Numbered from the stretch's first letter, positions 33,119 through 45,133 are shown. The stretch: DNA of 64,000 bases from Cryptomeria japonica (GCF_030272615.1 NC_081412.1:40604791-40668790); one strand, 5' to 3'. The notes: generated from the letters alone by a model not told the origin. Program-made: numbers and translations.

Positions 33119-34141
33119 TGTAGATGTCTAAAAATGGTCAACGCTTGCGGAATCATACTTTAACATTTGCGCATTGCCTTATTTTAGGATTTTTGCATTG
33201 CATTAACATTTCTTCTATGTCACGCACTTGGTTTTTATCATTTGCAAGCATCGAGTCCTTCTTCTACATTTATCTCGCTCTCAAATTTGGTCTTGTCGGC
33301 AACAATCTTCATTCATGATTTTGATCGATCTTATCCTGTCACATCAATGTGCGTGCTCATTTGTCATCATTTTTGGACATCATCAATCCTAATTAGGGTT
33401 TTTTCCTCTTATCAATCTTGTCATTTTACGATCGATTTGTCATTGATCGTTGTCATTTTCAATCTTGTCATCTTGCGATCGATTTGTCATCGATCGTTGT
33501 CATTTTCAATCTTGTCGTCTTGCAATCAATTTGTCAACCAATTTCAAATTTTTATCAATCAAATCATTTATCAATTCAAAATCATGATCGAATCGACATC
33601 AAATCAATCTTACATCAAGACCTAATTGTTGTCCTTGCATTTCTAATTTATCTTCTAGGGTTTCATGATTTATTCATTTAACCTTGTTTGTCATTTTCTC
33701 TCCATTTTCTCTTTAGGATAAATAATTTATTTATTTATCCTATGTCTTGTCACAATTAAATGTTTATTTAATTGGCTAATTAATTCCTCCTATTTTTGTA
33801 AATTAATTAATGAATGAGAAATTATTAATTAATTTACCTAATTTTCATCAATTTCTTAATTTCCAAGTCATCATTTCTAACCTAATTTTCTAATTTCTCC
33901 TAAATTCCTAAATGTCTATTTCTATTTCAAATTCTTGTCATAAATCCTTGCATAGCAATTTGTCATAAATTGTCATAAATTGTCATAAGTCCTTGCATAG
34001 CAATTTTCCATACACTTGTCATAATTTTGCTATTCTTGATTTGAATTTCTATTCGAATCACTTTCATGCTAATTTGATCTTTTCTCCAATTTGTCTATAA
34101 ATTGGATGAATTTCTTCAATCAGAGCCCCTGATCCCTAGTC
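33119..34141 (+). repeat. Tat-C 3' LTR, truncated after U3
   Basis: It aligns with 17371-18368 from the first base, with an extra duplication of a TCATAAATCCTTGCATAGC-type block near 33950. Similarity stops at 34141, about 40 bp after the TATA box, so roughly the last 300 bp of the LTR (R-U5) are missing. The following sequence is unrelated to the 5' LTR. Confidence 0.88.
34096..34102 (+). promoter_or_regulatory. TATA box of the truncated Tat-C 3' LTR
   Basis: TTGTCTATAAATTGG, the same as in the 5' LTR. Any transcript started here would run into 34142 and beyond. Confidence 0.6.
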
Positions 34142-35148
34142 TGAAGCGGCATGTCGACCCCAAGCAGTTTGCAGATCACAAGTGGTATGAGGAAGCAAAG
34201 CGGCACAACACATTCTTACCAGTCTTCATTTTTGTCAAACCAACAACCGGCATTTTGTATGAACCGGTAACACTCTATGATGAGTTACCAACCGACATTT
34301 TGTGATGAGTTACCAACCCACCGATTGCTTGACGGTGTCGACACATTGATGGTGATTCTTGTGTCGTGTTACTGAGTATGTCTAGATTCACTGAACGTAG
34401 GAAATTGTAATGTAATCCTATTGGACCAACATGAAATCAAATTCCTTAAAAGGACATCATGTCTAGGTTTTTTAAGTTGTTGAAAAAGTTGAGAATAGGG
34501 TTTATGTTGAGCTAGGGTTTAAGGTGGAAGTGGAGAGTGATCTTATTAGAGAAGATCGAGTTGTAACTGAGAGAGATAGAGGAGACTGAAGTAATGCTAG
34601 AATACATTAGCTATGAGCAATACTAGATCTAACCAAGCAATTTGTGCTAGTAGATAGATCAAACACTTGTTGATTACTCACATCTTTAACAAGTTTGTAG
34701 CCCTTAACTGGGTAGGCCTCAAAGCCTTTGTAAAATCCTCTAGCAAGGTGGTTCACACATGTGAATCTAAAATCCTCTAACAAGGTAGTCTTTAATCGGA
34801 CTTATCTCCTAACAGAGATTGAGATTCCTAACAGGATCTGTTCTGGTGAAGAACATTGTAAGACCTTAACCAGTCTGACCTTAACCGGTCTAGTTTCTAT
34901 TTTGCAGATAGTGACTTGTGAGTTCCATCTCACCGTGGCTTTTTCCCAGTTGGGTTTCCACGTCAAATATCTTGTGTTATGGTTGTATTGCTTTTGTGGG
35001 TGAATGTTTTATTCGCATTTTGGTTTGTATGTGTGATAACCGGTTTGATTGTCAGACTGCTTTACCAATTTATCTTTCGACTATGTAAGTGTTTTAGTGC
35101 AAAGATTTTTGGCATAATAATTCACCCCCCCCTCTTAGTATTCATTAG
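34142..35148 (+). mobile_element. Copia-type LTR fragment, plus orientation
   Basis: It contains the LTR landmarks shared with the other copia-type LTRs here: GGCTTTTTCCCAGTTGGG with GTTTCCACGT (about 34936-34965) and TTCACCCCCCCCTCTTAG (35121-35138). Chains of CTAACAAGG and TTAACCGG-type phrases resemble S1 and C1. The left end is undefined and the right end breaks into the N1 polypurine tract without a TG...CA terminus. A 67-codon ORF at 34102-34305 crosses the Tat-C junction; it matches no family I know and is probably chance. Confidence 0.65.
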
Positions 35149-35165
35149 TCTCCCCCTTTGGCATT
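35149..35165 (-). other. N1 polypurine tract
   Basis: The minus strand reads TGCCAAAGGGGGAGA. The same tract borders the 3' LTRs of N2, C1 and C3. A second similar tract within a near-palindrome (TTTGGCATCAATGCCAAA) lies ~150 bp upstream at 35301-35325. Confidence 0.75.
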
Positions 35166-35382
35166 GATGGCAACAGTCATGTGAAAATGGATTTTCTATC
35201 AGTTCAAGTGAAATATGCTCCCCCTGAGCAATACACTCCTTTTGATATTCTGATGTCCTTCCCATATGTTCCTGTCTGATATTTTTCACATATATACATA
35301 CTCCCCCTTTGGCATCAATGCCAAATACTGGTGAAAGAATTGAAACAATTCAGAACAAAAGAATGAATGAATACTGTTTGTT

Positions 35383-38300
35383 TTACCAGAGCTTGACTAA
35401 CTTCAAAATTTTTGAGTAAGCCTCGTTTAGCAACTGTATGTATGTATCCCAGCCAGTTTTGAAAGCATCAGATATGGATGCTAGTCCACTTGGTAAGTGT
35501 TCCATTGTTTCCTTCTATTTAACTTTTGTCGGTGTGGTTTTAGCCATCATGTCCATACACTCTCTTTTATGTACACCCAGTGAATCCAATCTGGGACTCA
35601 CCAATCCTCTAAGATTCATTTCTCTTCGAATGACTTTATCTCTCTCTTTCTGAAAAGAAAAATTTTGGTTCTCTAAGGACAAAATTTGTCCATCAATAGA
35701 TGTTGTCAGTGCAGTTAATCCATCAAAAGAATTTACAATGCTAGCTACCTTATCACTTAATTCCTTTAATCTGCTATCTACATTTGTTGTAAGAATTTCT
35801 ATGTTACAATAGACCCTGTAGATATTTGTGCATTGTTTCAAATAGTTCTCAATAAGAATAAGTTTAGCTTCAATTTTCTTTTTCTCTGTTTCAATGATCT
35901 TGTCAAAGGCGACTTTCTTGGCCACAATAAATCTTTCTAATGCTTGTCGGTCTGATATCTATTGTAGTCATTGAAAATTGTGAGATATGTACTCAGTTAG
36001 TGCCTTAAGATTGTCGGAAGGGCTTGCTTCATTCTCAATCTGACAATCAGGGATTAATTTATGCAACTTTATAACTGATTGATATATTATTCCCTTATCT
36101 ACATATCCCTCCTTTAATAGTTTCTGAATAGCCATCATCATCAACTCAGTTGGACTCATCTCGGTGACTAGTTTCTTCTCAACTTGAGAAGTGTCAATTG
36201 CCAAAACCTTTGCTGGGGAATCAACATGAACTGTTAGTGTAGACTCATTTCCCTTTACCTTATCTTCTTTAGCACCAGTGGCTTTGCTACTTGGTCCAAT
36301 ATCAATTACTGTTGGTGGAGTATTATCCATAATATTTAGAGTGTCCTATATATTGCCTTGCTCAAAAATAGATTGTGCTAGTAGAGACTGTACACTTTCT
36401 TTTACTGTAGGTTGTATTTGTATATCTATAGTTATTGTCGGTGTATTCAAAACTGGAGCTGAACTATCCAAAAAACCTTTCCCTTTTGATTTATCTGGAA
36501 TGGTGGAAGTTGTTGCTTTAACAAATTCTTCATGAGATGTGAGAAAATCTAGATTCTTTTGGAAGAATTTAGATCTATCCTTACTGGTCTCATTTATCAC
36601 CTCATTAACTCTACCCATCATTAGGCTTATTTGTCGGGGTTTTCTACTAAATAGTTTTTTGTTTGTGACATCTATGCATATTTTCATTTCCTCATTGTTT
36701 ATAGCACCACACATTTCTAAAAGTTCCACTTCCTTAATTTCTCTATCCCTTTTTGTTGCATCAAGTCTTCTAGCATCTCATTTATTGTACAGTGATAGAG
36801 GAATTTCCTTTAAAATTTCCACTAAGGCTTTCTTATAGATATCCATGTATAACAAATTTGTCTCTTCAATCTCATTTTGCTCATCATCCTCTAAATCTTC
36901 ATAATACTTAGATACATTTTTCAACATTCCATCCTTTGTAATTTCATCAATTAATTTAGCACAGGTCTTTGTGGTCTTACCAGATTCAGTATCATCACTC
37001 TTCTTCTTTTTTCTTGTGGTTGTCGGAGTATATGTAACTTGTTTTCTCTTTTGTATAGGCTTCCTTGCTAGAGGTGGGGGTGCAATAGGTTTAGTTTCCT
37101 TTCTAACAAGTCTCCTCCTAGGCTCCACCTTCTCCTTCTCTACCAATAGCTTAACTACTTTCTTCCTTTGTACCCTTTTGAAAGCTAGAGGTTCATTGTC
37201 CTCAGGGTCAGAATCAAAAGTGATGGTAGAAATGTAAGCTTCAGGCTTCTTCACTTCTGTAGTACTAGCCACTATCGGTTTTGCTGCTGGTTTGAATCCA
37301 GAACCTATTTGAGTGTGTATCTTATAAATTACATCCTATACATATGCAAACATCTTTTCTATTTTCTTCTCACTTCTCTTCCTATTGAAGCCAGTTTTGA
37401 CTTCAAGGGCCTTCTCTTCTGTCATGCCAAAATGCTCTGTTTTGTCATCCAATGGGGCATCTAGAAGCATTTTTGCATAGAGTTCAAAAATGCTATCATC
37501 CACCTCATATCCAAGCTCTATAACCCATATGGTCCTTGGTTCAACTGCTTCCATAAGAGTTTCATCAATTTTTACCATAAAACAAATATTAATGGAGTAC
37601 TTCTCCACTATGTTCTTTGATATTCTCTCCCTTTGCCTCATGTTTTCTTGGAATATTTTGAAACAACCCCAAAGTTTCTCATCTCTTCCAGTACCAAGAC
37701 CGGTGATTGCTTCCTTGTTCTGCATACCTACCGGTATGTCATAAGCCCAACGCTTCTTCTCTAGACTAGGTAGATCATTCAAGAAGTAAAGCATTAAACA
37801 AACAATTAAGTTTTTGTATCTAAAAGTTCCTTTCTTAACTCCCTTAATCTTTCCAAGGTTCAACATCAATTCACTCCTAAACCATTCACATAAATCATAT
37901 TTTGCACTATTCCTCAACATCTGATATGCAACATGAATGCAAGAACTAGCAAGCGAATTCAATCAATTAGATTGAGTTACCTTATAGCCTATTATCATGC
38001 TTGCAAATTTCACATTAGTGTCGGTGATTGTGCTGAACCTCATTGATCTACTATCAGGAGTTGCACTGGTGAGTTTCTCAACCTCAGTGTTGGAAATTTT
38101 CTTGCTAGGTTCTTGTCCAACTTTGGGTAAGTCGGTGACTGCTTGAATATCCTCCTTGGTGATCATGTAAGGTCAATCCATCCAGATGAACTCGTTATGA
38201 ACCCTACTCAAAACATATCTGATGACCTCATCTTTGAATTCTGGTATGTACAAAATATTGGTCAACCCTAGATCCTCAATTGCTTTGTATTCCAGCTTGA

Positions 38301-38565
38301 TGGTTCTGGAGTTGCCCAGTATCATGGATTGATACATGCTTTTGATGTCCTCTGTGTCTAGATCCTCCAAGGTGCATTGAATGTATGCCCTCACATCTTC
38401 AACATACATCACGCTATTAGGAACCCTAGAAAATGCTCCCGTAGAGTCTTCTTTCTTCGCAATCAGGGGAACCTCCTTGAATATGGGCCTTAACCTATCC
38501 TTAAATTCAAAAATGGTTGGATGTGCAATGAAAGTAGGAGCTGAAGATATAGATGTCATTTTCAA
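35383..38565 (-). pseudogene. N1 ORF2: long unknown protein (~1,060 codons)
   Basis: One continuous frame begins at the ATG at 38565 (MKMTSISSAPTF) and ends at the TAA at 35383. It is broken by about nine stops (38173, 37963, 37336, 36778, 36346, 35968 and others to 35515) but no frameshift. I recognise no enzyme motif. Visible parts: an ordered-looking N-terminal ~340 residues (RVHNEFIWMD, KFASMIIGYKV, NAKYDLCEWFRSEL, LIVCLMLYFLNDLP); a Lys-rich stretch (RKKKKSDDTES) resembling a nuclear signal; an acidic patch; and a C-terminal long coiled-coil (LENQNFSFQKERDKVIRRE). N2 carries the same protein. From memory the N-terminal part resembles hypothetical proteins common in conifer assemblies. 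An env-like position (after gag) is possible, but no membrane segment is clear. Confidence 0.7.
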
Positions 38566-38917
38566 AGAATACCTAAAAGTGAATGTCAGTGGAAGATTTA
38601 GTGCTTCTCAGATAACTGCTTGAAATCCTTTCATAATGCCTTTGCTCACTCTTAATTCACCTTTGCTTCACTCTGAATGCTTGAATGTGGGGTTAGTGAA
38701 AATGAATTCACTTTCCCTTTTTTTTTAGCAGAAAAAAAAACTTAATCTTTCTCTATCATAAATATTTTGCAATGTACCTTACTGGATGTCATTTTCATAG
38801 CCTTGTGTCGAGTGAACCTTTAATAATGATGAAATTAACTCTCTAGATCTCTTTCAATCTCCTCCAAGGGAATAATAAATATTTACAATGAATTTTCTAA
38901 CCCCTAAGGCCTATACC
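38566..38917 (-). other. N1 spacer between gag-like ORF and ORF2
   Basis: About 350 bp without an ORF, with a T-run near 38710-38730. It could carry a splice site or promoter for ORF2, but I cannot identify one. Confidence 0.4.
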
Positions 38918-40050
38918 TCAATTATCAGTGGAATTTCCTGCTGGTGGAGGAATGCTTTGTTCTACCGGTGGAGTTACTAGTGTAGATCCATCTCCACTTG
39001 GTTCTTCAGATTTTCTAACCCATCTCTTGGTGTGATATTTTTGTATTTCATCTACCTTCTTCTTTCCTTTCTCATTATCTTTATCATTTCTAATCGGTTG
39101 AGTCTTGCTTCTGCAATACTTAGCAATATGATGTATATTGTTGCATGCATAATATGATACATTGTTCTTTTGAATTGCTTTGACATATCCGAGGTCATTC
39201 CTTGACCTACAATGATTAGAAAATGTCCAAACTTTCTACATGCATGACATTTAACATTCATTCTTCAATCTTCTTATCTATGACCAAATTTCTTGCAATT
39301 TGTGCATTGACCAGGAGCAGGTAGTTTTGATTTGCTTTATTTCTATATTGCTTAGCCACATGCCCAAATTTATTGCAAACAAAACATATACCATTGATTT
39401 TATAAGCATTAGATTGCCTTACTGATTTCCTCTATTGTGATGAGTTCTGCATACCGGTTGTCCAATCTTTGCTTGCAGTACTGGACCTTTCACCTTGTAC
39501 AAACCCAAGTCCTCTAGAATCATCAATCTACCTTTGTCTTTTCAATAAGTCATCCAACTATGCAACACTAATCCTGAATTTTTTTAATACTCACTTGCAA
39601 TAGTTAGATCATCTCTCAGAGTAGTTGTTTCTCTTTCAAGTTCTTGTTCATTGTTCTGGGAGTGTGCCAAATCAGTTCTCAATGGATTATTCTCATAAGT
39701 CAATCTACCACATTCATCAAATTTGTTCTTTAGATATATAACAAGATTATCTCCCTTGTTCTTTCTATCCTCAATATCTTCTGATAACCTCATAGTCAGA
39801 TCTTGCATTTCATTTTTCATGAGCATGTTTGTTTGACTTAGTTTCTGACATTGTTCCTAAGTGCATTCTTTTCCTCATCATCCGGCTTTTCCAAAAGTTC
39901 CTTTCTCTTGGCTTGAGAAAATGATAACCTTTCTTGAAAGATAAGAATGAATTCATTTGCAAAATTCAATTCTTCTTACAATTTCAAGTTCTTCATCCTT
40001 TCAGCATCATAATCCTCAAGAGCTATCTCAATTTGCTTCTCCATAGCCAT
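38918..40050 (-). pseudogene. N1 gag-like ORF with three zinc knuckles
   Basis: It starts ~50 bp after the PBS at the ATG at 40050 (MAMEKQIEIALEDYDAE). A long helical, coiled-coil-like region follows (for example 39826-39584, MKNEMQDLTMRLSEDIEDR). Three CCHC-type knuckles come in quick succession: CFVCNKFGHVAKQY (last Cys changed), CTNCKKFGHR and CHACRKFGHF. The end is Pro/Ser-rich (VTPPVEQSIPPPAGN) with a stop at 38918. Several stops and frame changes break it. The usual copia gag (UBN2-type) domain is absent, so this is a gag-like RNA-binding remnant or a specialised variant. Confidence 0.55.
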
Positions 40051-40102
40051 GTTCAAATATTTTGGTTTCAGGATCTTCCTCAAGCTGTTAAACTTCTTTC
40101 GA

Positions 40103-40122
40103 GGTACCAGGCTCTGATACCA
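40103..40122 (-). other. N1 primer-binding site
   Basis: The minus strand reads TGGTATCAGAGCCTGGTACC directly inside the 5' LTR. TGGTATCAGAGC is the well-known initiator-tRNA-Met site of plant copia elements. Confidence 0.88.
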
Positions 40123-40124
40123 AT

Positions 40125-41052
40125 TGTTGGGATCCAAGAACACTAAGAGGGGGGAGGGGGTGAATCAGTGATCTACCGGTAAGATAAGATTTTATCCTTT
40201 TATAACATACACATATAAACCGATAAACAAATAAACACATAACTTGAAGAAAATAAACCATCCACATAAATGAACACCATAACACATAGAATTTATACAT
40301 GGAAAACCTCAAAAATGAAAAACCACGATGGGATTTGTGACCCACAATATAAGGTCATTGGCCATATGAAAGTATATTACATATAATGGGGGCCTACACA
40401 TGCATGATGGCACACTGCCTAGAGCACACTACTCAACACTAAAGAGTCTCACTGACTACAAGCTTTGGCTGAAGTAAAACATTGAAAATGAACTCACAAA
40501 ATGCATCTTCTATGCCAAATAGAGTTTTGGTTCTAGTTCTACTTTGTACTGGTTCATAAACCCTGAACACTACTACCAGTATCTCTTCTCCTCCAAGAAT
40601 GCTTTCCAAACTATCTACAGATCATTCCATGATATAACATTTGCATACAAATGATCTACATACATATACTTCACATTATACAATTCTTCTATATTCTCCT
40701 ATGTCACACACTTTTTCACACACTACAAAATGACCTAGTAGATTGACCTATATACCCATTACAAACAATATGCCTTATGTCAGCTTACAATGCATTACAA
40801 AAGATATTCAATGTCAGCCTCAACAATAATTACAAAATTATTTTATAAATAAATCTTCCTTGATGTCGGCTTCCTTGAAGTACTGATGTTAGTGCCGGTG
40901 CTGGTATAATCCTGGATACTCTAATATCGGTGTCTGTCGGTATATGCCTCGTAATGTCGGTATATGACTCCTAATGTTAGTATATGACTTTCATCTAATC
41001 TTTTTGCCATCATTGATGGCAAAATGAATCTGATGAGTGTCAATTGCCAACA
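40125..41052 (-). repeat. N1 5' LTR (928 bp)
   Basis: Plus-strand ends are TGTTGGGATCC (40125) and TTGCCAACA (41052). It aligns with the three N2 LTR pieces over its full length. It contains GGGGGGAGGGGGTGAATCA and the hairpin region near 40290-40320. By eye the LTRs of N1 and N2 are clearly diverged, so the two insertions are old or come from different sublineages. Confidence 0.88.
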
Positions 41053-41057
41053 CTCCA
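41053..41057. other. CTCCA between two complete LTR ends
   Basis: Exactly five bases separate the outer end of the N1 5' LTR from the outer end of the N2 3' LTR. The length equals a copia target-site duplication. It is either the TSD of one element inserted beside the other or the mark of another joining event. Confidence 0.6.
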
Positions 41058-41364
41058 TGTTGGGATCCAAGAACACTGAGAGGGGGGGGGGGGTGAATCA
41101 ATGTTCTTCCGATATGAATAGATTTTATCCTTTTATACCATACACATATAAACTAGTAAACACATAAGCATATAACAAGAAGCAAATAAACCATCCACAT
41201 AAATGAACATCATAACACAGAGAACTTATATGTGGAAAACCTCAGAGAGGAAAAACCACAGTGGGATTTGTGACCCACAATATGAGTTCACTGGCCATAT
41301 GAAAATATATTATATATAATGGGGGCCTGCACTTGCAAGAAGGTACACTGCCTAGAGCATACTG
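41058..41364 (-). repeat. N2 3' LTR, piece 1
   Basis: It begins TGTTGGGATCC and matches 40125-40430. It ends at the TACTG target copy of S1. Confidence 0.88.
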
Positions 41365-42787
41365 TGTTGGCATATGATGAACTAGTATGATGATATAATG
41401 ATAATGTATGTTGTCATTGATGTCAATAAGTTCAAGTGAACCAATATGAAGATTGGAAGAAGTTGGAGAACCGATATGAAGAGATGAAGTGAACCGGTGT
41501 CAGGGCTTCACTAAGTGTGACTACCGATTGGTAGTCTCAGCTCTAGGGTTTCCGGTTTGGAAATCTAGCTTGTGCTATGCAACCGATGACATTCTATGAT
41601 GAGTTAGCTAAGAGATAAGGATGAGATCGAGATGCCATGTCAGTTCTATGCACGTGAAGGATTTCCTTGAGGATCTTGCATGTGAAGATTGATTGCATTA
41701 AATGTCTACCTCGGGAATGAACATTTTTCTTAGTGGTATGTGAAGAGAGCGTGATGGGTTACTGATTCCCATATGTGGTGGAGAATGGACAATGTAGAAT
41801 GACTTGTGATCTGTTTGAGATTGTTTTATTCCATGTAAAGTGTTTGGAGGGTCAGGATTGGACCACTTGTAATTATAAACCTAAAATGCTTAGGGTTTAG
41901 GGTTTATGTTACCGACCTAATTGTTGTCTATAAGGTCGATGATGTTTTTTATTGTAAGTTGTTGCCAAATGTTGTGTTTGTATCCGAGTGATGAGATACT
42001 TGCCAGACCAGTTAGTAGAAAACTATAGAGTGTGATTGCAAAGTAGAGGAGCTGAAAAGGATCTGCATTAGCATGTAGTGTTGTTATCTTATCAAAGCTT
42101 TAATTGTTGTCTTCTAACCATTTCAATAGTAGGAAAATCCCTTGGCTGAGTAGCTTTAACAGGCTTATTGTAAAACCTCTAACCAGGTGACTCAAGTTCA
42201 TTGAGTTCTTCAAATCCTCTAGCAAGGTAACCTTTAATAGGGTTTCAACCTTTAACAGCGTATATAGCCATTCCTTAACTGGGTGATCTTTAACAGGATT
42301 GGTTCCTAGTAGAACCTTATTGTAAAGTCTTTAACCGGACTAGGCTCCTAACAAGGCAAGCTTCAAAAGAGTTCCAAAACAAGCTTGTGGGTATTCATCC
42401 CCATCATGCTTTTTCCCATTTGGGTTTCCACATGAAAAATCTGTGTGTTATGAGATGTGCATTTTTCATGTGATGATTGTGTAGTCTTTGTTTAAGTGAT
42501 TATGCATGCAAAGATAATGGTTATGGTATTACTGATACAACACATGCATATGTATACTGGTGAAGCAGTTATCAAGTGTTGAATGATATTTGAAGTATTC
42601 ATTTTACTAGTTTAAGTTGTCTGAAGTCTTACTATGTTTAACTGATATTGCCATGGTTAAGTTCAGTGATGAAGCCAATCGGTTAGCATTGTTTTAACTT
42701 GATAAGTTGTGTAGAAGTTTTTGTATGTACTGATCCACCCCCCTCTTAGTACCAGTTAGGGTATTTGTTGTTCATCATTATTCATCA
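41365..42787 (+). mobile_element. S1: solo copia-type LTR in the N2 LTR
   Basis: It starts TGTTGGCATATGATGAAC and ends GTTCATCATTATTCATCA. The flanks are TACTG (41360-41364) and TACTA (42788-42792), a TSD with one mismatch. The flanking N2 sequence joins seamlessly when compared with N1. Inside, in plus orientation, are TCTATAAGGTCGATG (about 41928, a TATA-like core also in C1), TTTTTCCCATTTGGGTTTCC (about 42411-42430) and CCACCCCCCTCTTAG (about 42735). No PBS, PPT or coding sequence is present, so it is a solo LTR left by LTR-LTR recombination. Its ends resemble C1. Confidence 0.85.
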
Positions 42788-43267
42788 TACTACTCATCAC
42801 TAAAGAGCCTCACTAACTACAAGATTTCTGCTAAATAAAATACTGAAGATTGAACTCAAGAATGCATATGCTATGCCAAATAGAGTTCTAGTTCTAGCTC
42901 TGCTCTCTATCAGTTCATAAACCCTGAACTACTACCGATATCTCTTCTCCTCCAATAATACTTTCCAATCTATCTACAGATCATTGCATGATATAAAATT
43001 CACATACATAATTATCTTCATACATATACTTCACATTATATAGTTTTGCTATATTCTCCTATGTCTATATTTCTCATCTCCTACAAAATAACCTAGCAGA
43101 CTGACCTATATACCCATTAAAAACAATATGCCTTATGTCGTCTTACAATACATTTACAAAATATATTCAATGTCAACCTCAACAATAATTACAAAATGAT
43201 ATCTTAAATAAATCCTCCTTGATGTCGGCTTCTAATGAAGTGTTGATGTCGGTGCTAGTGTCGATGT
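42788..43267 (-). repeat. N2 3' LTR, piece 2
   Basis: It continues the N1-like LTR sequence (CACTAAAGAGCCTCACTAAC onward) to GATGT at 43263-43267, the left TSD of C1. Confidence 0.87.
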
Positions 43268-44889
43268 TGATAACTCAATGATGAACCACTAGTACCAAAC
43301 TGATACTGAGAGGGGGGGGTGGTGAATCAATACAGACACAAATATAGTTCAAAACTGGTTTAACAACAACCACTCTCAATGACTGATAAACAGAGATACC
43401 GATAAAACAGAGTGCAACCGGTAGCATCTAGAATAACTCAATTAGTCATGAACTGGTCACTTACTAAGCTTTTCTCTTAGCTCAATACCACATTATCATA
43501 ATATTCTCATGCATGAACTAGTAGACCTAACCATCAAATCTTCACAATAGTGAGTTCAATATGTTTTATAGACAAGCATAAAACATAGAAACTTCATGTG
43601 CATAACAGATAAAACAAAGCATCACAAGACAAAAGCATTTCACATGACACACATATTTTTCATGTGGAAACCCAACTGGGAAAAACCACGGTGGGGATGA
43701 ATACCCACAAGCTTCTTTTTGAACTCTTTAGAAGTCTACTTTGTTAGGAGCCTTATCCGGTTAAGAATATTACAATAGGTTCTGGTAGGAACCGATCCTA
43801 TTAGGGATCACCCGGTTAAGGGATACCTGGTTAAGGGTTAAACCTGGTAGGGTCACCTTGTTAGAGGATTTTAAGAACTCAATAGCTGAAAGGATCTCCT
43901 AAGCTTTTCTAGCTTCTCAAAACTCATTAGCTTCAAGTTACCTGGTTAAGGGATTTATAGCAAGCCGGTTAAGACCACACAATTTAAGTGATTTTGAATC
44001 AAGCCTATTAAGGCTACCTTGTTAGGGGATTTTGCAACTGTTGAAGTGGTTAGAGATCAACAGGTATTACAATGATCTGTTAACAGTACTTAATACTAAT
44101 ACAGATCCGTTTAGGCTCCTCTTCTCCTTCTGCACATACACTTTGCAGGTATCTCTTTTCTCCTATGGTCTGGCAAGAATCTTGTATCACTTTCATTGGA
44201 TACACACTCACTACTTTGTGCCAACAACTTTAGACAGAAACCTAACATCGACCTTATAGGGAACATACAGGTTGGTAGAAAAAACCCTAAACCCTAAACC
44301 TATTAGGTTGAGCAATTCAAACGGTTCGATCCTGACCGTTGAAACATACTGCATTGAATGCACCAGTCTTGAGTCGATCTCAAGACATTCTCCATCATCC
44401 ATTATCCACCATTTTCATGGCAGCTGATAACCCATCACACATTATCACTATTTGATAGACTTCACACATTCCCAAGGTAGATAGGAATAGTCTTCTTCAT
44501 GCAAGATCCTTCACGCACATAGAGCTTATGTGGCAACACGATCTGTCCTCCATCATACTACTAACTCATCACACAAAGATCACTGATTGAGTCACACAAA
44601 CTTGAGATACTCCAACCGGAAACCCCGAAGTGGAAGCTGACTTACCAACTGGTAGTCATACAGTGCTTCCATGTGCTGGTTCTGATAACTGCATGCCGGT
44701 TCACTTTGAACAAATGTGTCACTTCACTTAGGCATATACCAGTTCACACATATGCCGGTATCTCTTTCTTCTCTTATCTCATGTGCCAGTTCACACTATG
44801 TCTCATATTGACATCAATGACAACATACAATATCATTATGTCTTCATGCCAGTTTACATAAGGCTCATGTCGGTTCTCATAATGCCAAC
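43268..44889 (-). repeat. C1 3' LTR (1,622 bp)
   Basis: Plus-strand ends are TGATAACTCAATGATGAAC and ATAATGCCAACA. It includes AGAGGGGGGGGTGGTGAATC (43309) and the GTGGAAACCC...GGGAAAAACCAC hairpin region (43664-43692). The GGTTAAGG and CCGGTTAAG phrases repeat at 43820-44010. Confidence 0.92.
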
Positions 44890-44911
44890 AATCTCCCCCT
44901 TTGGCATTGAT
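44890..44911 (-). other. C1 polypurine tract
   Basis: The minus strand reads TGCCAAAGGGGGAGAT directly against the 3' LTR. A second copy (TGTCAAAGGGGGAGAAG) lies ~100 bp upstream at 44984-45000. The gap to the RNase H stop at 45134 holds nothing else. Confidence 0.85.
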
Positions 44912-45133
44912 GGCAATATACAAAAGATATCTTCTCTGCTTCACATCTTCTCCCCAGTTGCTACAGATGTCTTTTCGTTTCACTTCTTCTCCCCCTTTGA
45001 CAAAAATGCCAAAGTGGAGGTACAATCACCACTATTTCCTTATGTTGATCCCCCTGAGGAGTAGCATCCTTAAACACACCGATCAACCAAATATTTGTCT
45101 ATCTAGTACCTGATTGATGTGGAACTACCACTT

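Larger units (their letters stand above)
17371..34141 (+). mobile_element. Tat-C: long Tat-type Ty3/gypsy element with antisense ORF, ~16.8 kb
   Basis: Order on the plus strand: 5' LTR, PBS, 2-kb leader, gag, protease, G-patch/linker, RT, two RNases H, integrase (ending 28936), then 4.2 kb of 3' sequence with an antisense plant-mobile-domain ORF, a polypurine tract and a 3' LTR. The gag-pol frames carry about twenty stops and at least two frameshifts, so it is older than Tat-A. The size and the antisense ORF match known features of the Tat lineage. The 3' LTR is cut at 34141, so the right TSD is lost. Confidence 0.9.
35149..41052 (-). mobile_element. N1: pol-less LTR element with gag-like and long unknown ORF
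   Basis: Minus-strand order: 5' LTR (40125-41052), PBS, gag-like ORF with zinc knuckles (40050-38918), spacer, ORF2 of ~1,060 codons (38565-35383), a doubled polypurine tract (35301-35325 and 35149-35165), then an abrupt end. No protease, integrase, RT or RNase H motif is present. The 3' LTR expected left of 35149 is replaced by a foreign LTR fragment. PBS and PPT are of copia type. Being pol-less and present again as N2, it is best described as a non-autonomous family with coding capacity. Confidence 0.8.

Noticed and set aside
34102-34305. A 67-codon plus-strand ORF (KRHVDPKQFADHKWYEE) that looks protein-like
   Set aside because: It straddles the Tat-C/LTR-fragment junction, its second half resembles LTR phrases, and I recognise no family. 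A captured exon cannot be excluded but is not supported.
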